NCBI GenBank assembly: GCA_965276815.1
Contig: CBDIBE010000007.1
Location: 124,001-188,000, forward strand
Source of the DNA: JAVVHH01 sp965276815
GTDB taxonomy: Bacteria > Pseudomonadota > Alphaproteobacteria > Acetobacterales > Acetobacteraceae
DNA length: 64,000 nt
Direction: 5' to 3'
The position numbers and the translations under genes are program-made. Every line of letters starts with the position of its first letter. Positions within the stretch are counted from its first letter, which is position 1. Of this stretch, positions 35,452-42,894 are shown piece by piece. The notes beneath the pieces were generated by a model that was given only the letters and a program-made list of their open reading frames with translations, had not been told where the DNA came from and searched no databases.

Positions 35452-37178
35452 TAAAGGTGGCGCTTGCCGCTTTGGATTTCGGCCGACAGGGCCGAGCTTA
35501 ACGGGATGATCTCTCCCGAAGAACGATCATTGAACCAGATCGGGTCGCTCCCCTCGGTAATACCTTCCGATATGAGCCGGTGTTTGATCAGCTTGTATGT
35601 TCCGGTGACATCCAACGACTTGCAAAGCCGGATGAACAACGGCTGCGCGTGATGTGGCAAAGAAGTTTGAACGTGAATCTGCAGTTGCGCTGGACTGAAC
35701 TTCTCTGAAACTGTGAGCGCGGCCATCCCGGCTTTGCCATCATGCCCAGGAATGGGGATGCCATACACCGCTGCATCGGTGACGCCCGCGCACGATCGCA
35801 AGGCTGCGCCGACCTGCACGGCAGAGACGTTTTCACCTTTCCAGCGATAGTTGTCGCCCAAGCGATCGACGAACGAGTAGTAGCCTTCTGCATCTCGCCG
35901 CAGCAGATCACCGGTCCGGTACCATTGATCGCCTTGTGCAAGTACGTTTGCCAAAATTTTGGCCGATGTTGCCGCCGGGTCGGTGTAGCCGTCGAAGCGG
36001 CGACTGGCCGACAAGCGGCCAAGCGCCTCCCCGGCTTCGCCGTCCTCGCACGGCACACAGAACCCGGCTGCCGTGCGGACGGGCTCGCCGGTGATCGGAT
36101 CGCACCGGATGAGGAGGAGGTCGCGGCGGTGACGAAGAAACGGGGGTATCCTGCCGATCGCGCCGGGCTTGCCTTCGAGATTGCAAAGGGAAACGGTCCC
36201 TTCCGTGGAGGCATAGAACTCCAGCATGCGAGGGATCCCGAAGCGCTCCTGAACGCCTTGCCAAATGTCGGCGCCGAGGCCGTTTCCGCAGGCCAGCCGC
36301 AATGTATGGCTGCGTTCGAGGGAATGCGGCGGCGAGTTGTGCAGATATCGACACAGCTCGCCGACATATTGGAACATCGTGCAGCCGAACGCGCTGACTT
36401 CATCCCAAAAGCGGCTTGCCGAGAAGCCGGGACGGATGACGATAGAGCCGCCCGAGACCAGCAGCGCGCCCACGGCAACAAGTCCACCGACGCTGTGGTA
36501 AAGCGGGAGACAATCATACATTCGATCTTGCGGGCCGGCCTGATAGAGGCTCGCGAACCAGTAGGACCACTCGAGGATCCTGCGATGCGTGACGATAACT
36601 GCCTTCGGCACCCCAGTCGTTCCGGAGGTATATATCAACAGAGCCGGGGCAGCCAGCTCGGGGGGTAAGCGGGAAGGTGTCGTGCCGACGCCTGGCGCGA
36701 ACGTTGGCCAAGCATCGTCCTGTCCGCCATGAATCCAAGGCCTTACGTTCTCTGGCAGACAATCGCTAATCGCCTGGACCGAGTCGAGCAATGAGTGGCT
36801 TACGATGATGGCGCGAGAATTTGCGGCGGCGATGCAATGGAGTAGAGCGTCGCCTTGCAGATCGGTATTCAGCAAGGCGACGATGCACCCTGCCCCGCTC
36901 AGCCCCAGCCAAATCGCGACGAAATCCGCGATGTTCGGCATGAGAAGGCATATTGTCTGACCCGGAAGGAGGCACTCAGCCTCGGCCCAGCACTGCACCG
37001 CCCGGACCTGGTCACTGAGAGCGCGGTAGCTTAGTTCGGAGTCAGCACCAAGAAGGGCTGGGCGTTCGGCGAATATTTCGGCGAGCTCCGGAAGCAGGGC
37101 AGGCAGGCAGGGGCCGCGACGGACTGCGCAGTCAACGCTTTCCAGCGCGTTCAGCCACAATCTGAGCTCGTCCGTCAT
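35451..37178 (-). CDS. FATP-type (very-long-chain) acyl-CoA synthetase
   Basis: A 575-residue AMP-forming synthetase. The ATP loop YTSGTTGVPKA is at 183-193. YDCLPLYHSVGG, LACGNGLGADIW, EFYASTEGTVSL and RTGDLLRRD follow. The pair GNGLxxDIW and EFYxSTEGxxS is typical of the fatty-acid-transport-protein / very-long-chain branch. The C-terminal lysine is in VTGTYKLIKHRL. It would activate a fatty or branched acid. It is convergent with the FabG gene and divergent from the tandem hydrolase. Confidence 0.88.
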   Translation of the reverse strand: MTDELRLWLNALESVDCAVRRGPCLPALLPELAEIFAERPALLGADSELSYRALSDQVRAVQCWAEAECLLPGQTICLLMPNIADFVAIWLGLSGAGCIVALLNTDLQGDALLHCIAAANSRAIIVSHSLLDSVQAISDCLPENVRPWIHGGQDDAWPTFAPGVGTTPSRLPPELAAPALLIYTSGTTGVPKAVIVTHRRILEWSYWFASLYQAGPQDRMYDCLPLYHSVGGLVAVGALLVSGGSIVIRPGFSASRFWDEVSAFGCTMFQYVGELCRYLHNSPPHSLERSHTLRLACGNGLGADIWQGVQERFGIPRMLEFYASTEGTVSLCNLEGKPGAIGRIPPFLRHRRDLLLIRCDPITGEPVRTAAGFCVPCEDGEAGEALGRLSASRRFDGYTDPAATSAKILANVLAQGDQWYRTGDLLRRDAEGYYSFVDRLGDNYRWKGENVSAVQVGAALRSCAGVTDAAVYGIPIPGHDGKAGMAALTVSEKFSPAQLQIHVQTSLPHHAQPLFIRLCKSLDVTGTYKLIKHRLISEGITEGSDPIWFNDRSSGEIIPLSSALSAEIQSGKRHL

Positions 37179-37466
37179 CGGCTAAGAACTACCACTTGAT
37201 AACTTCCGCGTCAATATATACGATATTTTGACGTCATTCGGTAGAGGTGTCGTGCTTAGCTATCGAGCGTTCTCACGATTGTATTGGGAGCTAATCTCTG
37301 CCGACAGTCGTAGGCTTCGTCATAACGCCGTTAACTTCCGGGCTGAGCGCCGGCTCGGCGAAGGCCGTGGCCGGACCGCTCGAATGACGATGCTTGTGAC
37401 CGCTGAAACGTCGGGCCTGGCCGGCAAAGCCGCCTTCTCGCTTTGGCAGCCCGAATTGCAAGCGAC
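37179..37466. promoter_or_regulatory. 288-bp divergent intergenic region
   Basis: The gap separates the synthetase (minus) and the tandem hydrolase (plus). No gene is seen. It has an AT-rich core with a long imperfect palindrome (listed separately) about 30-55 bp upstream of the synthetase ATG. Confidence 0.5.
37209..37233. promoter_or_regulatory. 25-bp imperfect palindrome CGTCAA-N13-TTGACG
   Basis: Arms CGTCAA and TTGACG are exact, and the inner ATAT blocks are also symmetric, giving ten matching pairs around the centre. The right end continues into TGACGTCA (37229-37236), itself a perfect 8-bp palindrome. The site lies just upstream of the synthetase, so it is a good candidate operator, for example of a fatty-acid-responsive regulator; no regulator is identified. 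Confidence 0.45.
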
Positions 37467-39227
37467 ATGAGACAGCCGCCTTCCGGGCATGCCGCGTGGA
37501 ATGCCACTGCCTTGGATTTGCCGCAGGACGGAGCGGCGCCGGGTGGCTCCGCCAACTTAAGGCTAGCCAACCCTGGGCTCGAAACAAAACCGTTCATTTT
37601 ACATGATTGCTTGTGCTGGCTTCATGAGACGTCTTGCGGCGGGGGTGCCGACGTCGCCGTTTTACTATGCCACGCTTTTCGTGAAGACGCTGTCATGGCC
37701 CATCGCCACTTCCGATTGCTTGGTCAATCCCTCGCCCGTGCCGGATACCCGACCTTGCGCTTCGACTACCCTGGCACTGGTGATAGTTGTGATCTCGAGG
37801 GGGGTGCCGAACCGCTGACGGCTTGGGTTCAAAGCGTCCATAGGATGGCCGACTGGCTGCGCGAGGCAAGCGGCGCGCGCGGCCTTATCTTGTGCGGGCT
37901 AGGATTTGGCGCGACCCTGGCCGCTATCGTCGCCAGCCAGCGCGCGGACGTTGCTGCGGTTGTTCTTTTTGCGCCTCTGGCGAGGGGCCAGTCGCTCGTC
38001 CGTCAAATTGAATTCGAAGCTCGCCTAGCTGGCATCAGTCCGACTGGCGTGCGTCATGCGATGGACGGCCGCTTCCTACCGGAAGCGACTGTTTCGGCCA
38101 TTCGCTCGATCGATCTTCGACAACTCAGCCTACCGGCGGCCTGTGCAGTCGCGGTATTTTCGAAAGGCGCCTCCAAGGCGCTCGAGGAGGTGGCGGAAGC
38201 CTGGCGGCGCGGTCACGCGCTGGTGACCTGGGCTAATTTCGATGGGTTGGAGCCTTTGCAGCGGCCGGAGTTTTTGTGCCACGAGCCGCCTGCAGACTTC
38301 AATGGAGTAGCGCAGTGGTTATCGCGGACAGCGCCGGCCACCCCCTTACTAAAGCAAAGCCCTCCAACCTCAACGATTCTGCGCGGACCAAATTTCGAAG
38401 AGCGTCCGTTTCAATTCGGCCCGTCCGGGCGCCTGTTTGGCATATTGTGCTGCCCGAGTGGACCGATTTCAGACGTCGCGGTCTTAATTGTGAATAGCTC
38501 TGCAAACCCCCGCTACGGCCATGCCCGTGGTACCGTGCAGATGGCGCGCCAATATGCCGCTGCCGGGGTTTCGAGCTTTCGGATCGATCTGGCCGGCGTT
38601 GGTGATAGCCGCGCGCCGAACGACGCCGAAACGCACGTATTCCTTACTGACCGGCAGCCCGACATTGCGGCAGCTATCGATTTCCTGGCGGATCGCGGCT
38701 ATCGGTCTGTCGCAGTCCAGGGAGTCTGCTCCGGTGCATACCATGCGTTCCACGCCGCAACGGCAGATCCACGGATAAGCACGCTGTTGCTTGTCAATTT
38801 GCCCCTCTTCGAGTGGCAGGCAGATGTTCCGATCGAGCAGTTTCAGCCGCACCGTCGTTCTCAGCTTTATTATATCTCCTTGAAAGGCGAGCTAGGCATC
38901 GCCGCTCGCTTAAGAATTCACTCGGCCAAGATTGCGGCCTACGCGGTCCGCTTGCTTCCGCGGCGTAGGCCGCCCAACCGCGGACGTTCTTTCGCCCAGT
39001 CAGCCGCCAAGACTTTGGCCGATCGCGGGACGCGAACCCTTCTCATCATGGCGCCCGATGAGAACGGCTTGGTGGTGCTAAGGTCGGAGTTCGGGCCGAG
39101 CCGCACGCCTCCTGGCGCTACGCTGCACGTTTCGGAGCAGATCAATCACGGTCTGACAACTGCGGCGATGCGCGCGTACGTATCGGAGATGGCTTTGAAA
39201 TTCCTGAAAGCTGAGCAGCCCTACTAA
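37467..39227 (+). CDS. Tandem alpha/beta hydrolase (two fused domains)
   Basis: A 586-residue protein with two hydrolase domains. Domain 1 (about 40-290) has FRFDYPGTGDS-like strand and loop at 98-107, but its nucleophile elbow is GLGFG (144-148), with Gly where the nucleophile should be. Domain 2 (about 310-586) has FRIDLAGVGDS (371-381), elbow GVCSG with Cys421, APDENG for the acid and INHGL for the histidine. Both halves resemble the hydrolase 2 and hydrolase 1 proteins of exosortase-associated loci, here fused. It probably acts as a thioesterase or acyltransferase on the ACP cluster's product. The ATG at 37467 is chosen over TTG at 37443. Confidence 0.8.
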   Translation: MRQPPSGHAAWNATALDLPQDGAAPGGSANLRLANPGLETKPFILHDCLCWLHETSCGGGADVAVLLCHAFREDAVMAHRHFRLLGQSLARAGYPTLRFDYPGTGDSCDLEGGAEPLTAWVQSVHRMADWLREASGARGLILCGLGFGATLAAIVASQRADVAAVVLFAPLARGQSLVRQIEFEARLAGISPTGVRHAMDGRFLPEATVSAIRSIDLRQLSLPAACAVAVFSKGASKALEEVAEAWRRGHALVTWANFDGLEPLQRPEFLCHEPPADFNGVAQWLSRTAPATPLLKQSPPTSTILRGPNFEERPFQFGPSGRLFGILCCPSGPISDVAVLIVNSSANPRYGHARGTVQMARQYAAAGVSSFRIDLAGVGDSRAPNDAETHVFLTDRQPDIAAAIDFLADRGYRSVAVQGVCSGAYHAFHAATADPRISTLLLVNLPLFEWQADVPIEQFQPHRRSQLYYISLKGELGIAARLRIHSAKIAAYAVRLLPRRRPPNRGRSFAQSAAKTLADRGTRTLLIMAPDENGLVVLRSEFGPSRTPPGATLHVSEQINHGLTTAAMRAYVSEMALKFLKAEQPY

Positions 39228-39257
39228 CTCCCTTGTTCGACGGGAGCTAGTAGGGCT
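39217..39257. terminator. Strong hairpin between convergent genes
   Basis: A 16-nt arm at 39217-39232 pairs with 39242-39257 with one A-C mismatch and a 9-base loop. It overlaps the TAA of the tandem hydrolase gene and ends 12 bp before the end of the convergent secreted-protein gene, so it should stop transcription from both sides. There is no long U-tract. Confidence 0.65.
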
Positions 39258-39269
39258 CTCACGCTCATA

Positions 39270-39614
39270 TCAGTTCCTGGTGTAGTTCCGGCTGTTGGCG
39301 AAGCTGATCCGCGTCGTCCGGCAGAGATTGACGCGGCGGAAGGACTCCTGGCCTCCGCTATGGTAGGTGACACGCACGTCGAACATGCAGCCCGACCAGC
39401 CCGGGTCAACAACGACCGTGCCGCCGTTGGCGAGGACGCGGTTGCCTAGGAGATCGGGGCCCCAGTTGGGGACGCCGATGGGCGAGACTTGAATGATGTC
39501 GATGTTCTGCCCGCTGATATTCCGCAGATCGAACTTGGCGGGCTCGTTGGCGTGGGCGGCGCCGATCGAAACCATGGCGGCGAACCCGGCGGCAAGAATG
39601 GTCTTCAAGCACAT
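39270..39614 (-). CDS. Small secreted protein, copy A
   Basis: A 114-residue protein with a signal peptide (MCLKTILAAGFAAMVSIGAAHA) and a mature part of about 92 residues. It has NISGQNIDIIQVSP, NWGPDLLG, a Cys in SGCMFDVRV and another in NLCRTTRIS, so one disulfide is likely. It is 75% identical (86 of 114 by hand) to copy B at 46259-46603, which lies in opposite orientation. The ATG at 39614 follows GGAGA; an in-phase GTG at 39704 is rejected because it falls within the Crp-like box. The function is unknown; the WG-x-DLLG and C-x-FDVR pattern belongs to a family of small exported proteins I cannot name with certainty. Confidence 0.85.
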   Translation of the reverse strand: MCLKTILAAGFAAMVSIGAAHANEPAKFDLRNISGQNIDIIQVSPIGVPNWGPDLLGNRVLANGGTVVVDPGWSGCMFDVRVTYHSGGQESFRRVNLCRTTRISFANSRNYTRN

Positions 39615-39689
39615 GGTGATCTCTCCGTTTCCCGTCGTCCGCATCAGCGCGGCGACAGGAACGGTTTGCCGGATCGACCGCGGCGCCGA

Positions 39690-39705
39690 TCTGAAATGCT
39701 TCACA
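39690..39705 (-). promoter_or_regulatory. Crp-like box, TGTGA-N6-TCAGA, upstream of copy A
   Basis: Read on the minus strand, the site is TGTGAAGCATTTCAGA, one base from the E. coli Crp consensus TGTGA-N6-TCACA. Its centre is 83.5 bp upstream of the copy A ATG. The same 16 bases occur upstream of copy B, and a 13-of-16 match lies in the cyclase/methyltransferase promoter. Confidence 0.6.
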
Positions 39706-39720
39706 GCGCGAATTGGCGGT

Positions 39721-40425
39721 CTACTCGGTTGAAATCAGGCCCCGCAAAGCGGCCTCGTCGAGCACGATGAGCAGAGCCTTCTCACCGTCGTAGTCGACCC
39801 ATTCGAGGCCGCGCCAGCCGTTCAGGACCGTGATGATGCTGCGCGTCGTGGTGCCCAGTAAGTCGGCCAGGTTGCCCTGGCGCAACTGGCCGGGCAGACG
39901 GATCCCGCGGCTGGTGCGTCGCCCATCCCGTTCGGCCAGATAAAGCACTTGGCGAGCCAGCCGAACCTCGATCGATTCGAACGAAGCATCCTGAAACAAG
40001 GTGAACGTTCGCCGTAACCGGCCGGCGAGCATCCGCGAGAGATTAACGCCGAGGCGTGGCGTCTCGGACAGCACCGCGAGAAAAGTAGCAGCCACGATGC
40101 GAACGAGGAGAACCGGCCCGTCGGCGTACGCATCCGTGGTTCGGGGCGCGGACTCAAGCGCACCGATTTCGCCGAAGACGTCACCGGGCTGGAGAACTTC
40201 CACCATCACCCGCTTTTCTTTCTGGCCGGGCACGCCGAGCCGGATCCGGCCGGTGCCGCCGACTATCGCGTAGACCGCATCCGCCGGGTCGTTCTGCAGG
40301 AACACGATGTTGCGCTGCTGCGGGCCACCAAGCTCAAGCGGAACGCCGCGCCCGAGCCGGTCGAGCGCCGCCCGTGGCAGCCCCTCGAACAGCGCGACTC
40401 CTGCGAGCAGATGCGGCTGCTCCAT
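39721..40425 (-). CDS. Crp/Fnr-family transcriptional regulator
   Basis: A 234-residue regulator. The N-terminal cyclic-nucleotide-binding fold has VYAIVGGTGRIRLG and the phosphate-binding cassette FGEIGALESAPRTTDA, retaining G-E (85-86) and R-T (95-96) that contact the cyclic nucleotide in Crp. A long helix follows, then a winged helix-turn-helix with LRQGNLADLLGTTTRSIITVL. There is no Fnr cysteine cluster. Its ATG overlaps the stop of the cyclase-like gene (TGATG), so sensor and regulator are translationally coupled. The likely sites are the three boxes in this island. Confidence 0.88.
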   Translation of the reverse strand: MEQPHLLAGVALFEGLPRAALDRLGRGVPLELGGPQQRNIVFLQNDPADAVYAIVGGTGRIRLGVPGQKEKRVMVEVLQPGDVFGEIGALESAPRTTDAYADGPVLLVRIVAATFLAVLSETPRLGVNLSRMLAGRLRRTFTLFQDASFESIEVRLARQVLYLAERDGRRTSRGIRLPGQLRQGNLADLLGTTTRSIITVLNGWRGLEWVDYDGEKALLIVLDEAALRGLISTE

Positions 40426-42119
40426 CACGCCTCGCGCACCGCATACAGCGGTAGCGTGCCGAAATCCTTGGCGGTGGGAACCAGGCCGGAATACTCGCAA
40501 GTCACCGGCGCCGAGGCGAGCAGCGCCATCTCGCAGGCGAACGCCTCGGTGGCATAGACCAGGCCTGGCGGCGTCACCGGCTCAATCCTGGCCGCGCGGG
40601 TCATGACCCGGCCGGCGAACTTTGCCACCCCCTGCACCGCGTCCTCGACCGGGCGCAGCGGCCCGAAGTCCAGCGCGAGACGCGGCGTCAGGCTCGTCGG
40701 CAATCCCCAGCTTTCAAACGCCTCGGCCGAGAGAATGCGCTGAATGGCCAGCGCGCAGAGTGCCGTCTCGTCCGGAGTGGCGAACACGATTTGCACGGCG
40801 TCGCCCCAGGCGTTGCGATACAAGGCACGCTCGGCTACCGGCGCAATTGCGCGCAACGGGCCGGAATAGAACGCGGCCAGCGCCCGGTCGTCTAGCCGGC
40901 CGAAGCCGGGCAGGTCGCCGAACAGGACCCCATGCAGCACCCGTTCCAAGGATTCCGGCCGGCCCGGCGGGCTCGCTTGCCACGGATTCTCCAGCAGGAC
41001 GCTGCGACCCCCGCCGGCAGTCCAGGTTGCCATGTCGGCGGCAGTACCGGCCGGGCCGGCGGCGGGATCCGGGCTGCGCGGCACCGCCACCTGCCAGACT
41101 TCGCCATCGATCCGCCCGGCGTGCAACCGGGCCAGGCCCATCGCCCGGCGGGAGGTCATGGCGAAATCGAGATCGTCATGGGCCATCTCTTCGAGCACGA
41201 TAACCCGGGCTTGCGCCAGGCAGGCTCGATAGCGCGGGAGCCAGGCCTCGCCCGCTGGAATCACCGAGGCGGCGGCGAACGCATCCGGCGGGAAGGGCAG
41301 CACCAAGGTCAGCTCGGCCCCCAGGTCGAGCAGCATTTCGGCGGCGACGATGTCGGCTCCGGCCGCCAGGCTGCCGAAACCGAACCGCACGCCCTCCAAC
41401 GCCGGCGCGAGTTGAGCGCGCAGAGCCGTCTCCGGCGCCGGGTCGGCGGCGTCTGCGCCGCGTGGGATCGCACCACAGAAGTGCACGCTTGGCGGGATCC
41501 GCAGGACGTCCACGATACCGGGGTCGACGCCGAGCCGGCTTGCTATCCAGCGCAACTGCCTGCGTGTGGTCCGACGGCCGTTGATATCCCCGCCGGCACG
41601 GGCCTCTGCGGTCGTAAGCCAGCGACGGCAGGTTTCAGCGTTGCCGAGCAGCAGGGCCGACTCGGCGATGGTCGCGGCGCCCCAATAGTCGCCGGCGTCT
41701 TGCAGCTTGCCGATCGCGCTTGTGCGAGCGCGGGCGCGGTCGGGCGCGCCGGCCAGCAGCGCCATGGCGGCGGCGTTCATGCCGTGCCAGGCCTCGCCAC
41801 TGCGGCGCCACAGCGTGCCATAGGCGGTTTCGGCCGCTCTTGCGGCACCCGGAACACCGGCGAGGGCCTGATCCTTCAGCAGCCGGGCGCCCAACGCCGC
41901 TATCTCAGGGTCGGCACTGGCGCCCATGTCCAGCTGCCGGAACAAGCGCGACGCCGCCTCGGTCGCACCGGATTGCGCCAGCGCCAGCACGGCCCGGTGG
42001 CGGAGGCCGTCATGGTCGATCCCGGACGCCAGGGCGGCGACCGCGTGGTCGTGCGCGGCGAGGTACTGCCCGCCGGCGTGCAGGGCGCAGACAGTCTCGA
42101 AGGCGGCGCTGGCGTTCAT
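40425..42119 (-). CDS. Helical-repeat, SLOG-like and class III cyclase-like fusion protein
   Basis: A 564-residue protein with three regions. Residues 1 to about 200 are alanine-rich helical repeats of TPR/TRAFs-binding type (LFRQLDMGASADPEI, LWRRSGEAWHGMNAAAM). Residues about 208-345 look like a SLOG nucleotide-sensor domain: VHFCGAIPRG, FGFGSLAAGADIVAAEMLLDLGAELTLVLPF. Residues about 395-564 resemble a class III nucleotidyl cyclase: VLFGDLPGF with D402, NAWGDAVQIVF with D440 (the two metal Asp), and VMTRAARIEP with R511 but Thr where the conserved Asn usually is. The C-terminus CEYSGLVPTAKDFGTLPLYAV is also cyclase-like. It probably senses a ligand and makes a cyclic nucleotide for the coupled Crp protein. 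No transmembrane segment is seen. Confidence 0.75.
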   Translation of the reverse strand: MNASAAFETVCALHAGGQYLAAHDHAVAALASGIDHDGLRHRAVLALAQSGATEAASRLFRQLDMGASADPEIAALGARLLKDQALAGVPGAARAAETAYGTLWRRSGEAWHGMNAAAMALLAGAPDRARARTSAIGKLQDAGDYWGAATIAESALLLGNAETCRRWLTTAEARAGGDINGRRTTRRQLRWIASRLGVDPGIVDVLRIPPSVHFCGAIPRGADAADPAPETALRAQLAPALEGVRFGFGSLAAGADIVAAEMLLDLGAELTLVLPFPPDAFAAASVIPAGEAWLPRYRACLAQARVIVLEEMAHDDLDFAMTSRRAMGLARLHAGRIDGEVWQVAVPRSPDPAAGPAGTAADMATWTAGGGRSVLLENPWQASPPGRPESLERVLHGVLFGDLPGFGRLDDRALAAFYSGPLRAIAPVAERALYRNAWGDAVQIVFATPDETALCALAIQRILSAEAFESWGLPTSLTPRLALDFGPLRPVEDAVQGVAKFAGRVMTRAARIEPVTPPGLVYATEAFACEMALLASAPVTCEYSGLVPTAKDFGTLPLYAVREA

Positions 42120-42121
42120 AT

Positions 42122-42137
42122 TGTGAAGGATTTCATC
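42122..42137 (+). promoter_or_regulatory. Crp-like box in cyclase/methyltransferase promoter
   Basis: TGTGAAGGATTTCATC matches the copy A/B box at 13 of 16 positions. The gap between the divergent starts (42119 and 42172) is only 52 bp. The box is three bases upstream of the cyclase ATG, so a bound regulator would repress that gene, and its centre is 42.5 bp from the methyltransferase ATG, the spacing for class II activation of a leaderless transcript. Confidence 0.5.
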
Positions 42138-42171
42138 GGCAAGACACGGCCGGCAAGCCCATCTTTGCGCC

Positions 42172-42894
42172 ATGACCAGCATGCAAGCCGCCCTGCCCAG
42201 CGCCTTCGCCCGCACCGCGGTCCGGACCCGCTGGATGGACGCCGTGCTGCGGTTCCGCGCGTCGGACCTGCTGCGCAAGTCGCAGCTGGACCGGTACCTG
42301 CCCGCACGCGGTCTGCTGCTGGATCTCGGCGCAGGGCTCGGGCATTTGGCCGAGGCGGTGCGCAACGCTGGAGCGGGGCGGCATTGCGTGGCGTTGGACC
42401 CGGTGTGGTCGCCGCCGCCGCCGCTCGCCGCGCGGCTGCAGCGGGGCGGCTGCGGCTCGCTGCAGGCGATGTACGCCGACGGCCGCGCCTTGCCGTTCAG
42501 AGCCCGGAGCTTCGACGCCGTCTGGTGCGCCTTCGTGCTGCATCATTTGACGGTCCCGTTCCAGGAGCAAATTTTGACCGAGGTGGCGCGGGTCCTGCGG
42601 CCCGGCGGCACCTTCGTGCTGATCGAAGACACGCCCGCCGTAACGGCCACCTTGCGCGCCGACCGCCGGCTCAATTTCGAGGATGCCGACGCGCCGCACC
42701 ACTACCGCGAGCCGGACGATTGGCGGGCTGCCTTGCGGGCCAATGGATTGAGCATCGTTGCCGAAACAGAATTCACAGCGGTGTTCCCGCGCGCGACGCT
42801 GCGCCGCGTGCCGCACCGGAGTTTCGTCTGCCGGGCGGAGGGGTATTCATACCCCCTTCCAGAAGATGCACCACCCAATCCACTCCCATGCTGA
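42172..42894 (+). CDS. SAM-dependent methyltransferase
   Basis: A 240-residue class I methyltransferase. Motif I is LLLDLGAGLGHLAE (D51, G52, G54), VALDP follows as the acidic residue after strand 2, MYADGRALPF is motif II, FDAVWCAFVLHHL is the post-motif, and VLRPGGTFVLIED is motif III. The type is that of Methyltransf_11. The substrate is unknown. It lacks a visible ribosome binding site, so the mRNA may be leaderless. Its last 122 bp overlap, tail to tail, the end of the TIR-NACHT gene. Confidence 0.85.
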   Translation: MTSMQAALPSAFARTAVRTRWMDAVLRFRASDLLRKSQLDRYLPARGLLLDLGAGLGHLAEAVRNAGAGRHCVALDPVWSPPPPLAARLQRGGCGSLQAMYADGRALPFRARSFDAVWCAFVLHHLTVPFQEQILTEVARVLRPGGTFVLIEDTPAVTATLRADRRLNFEDADAPHHYREPDDWRAALRANGLSIVAETEFTAVFPRATLRRVPHRSFVCRAEGYSYPLPEDAPPNPLPC

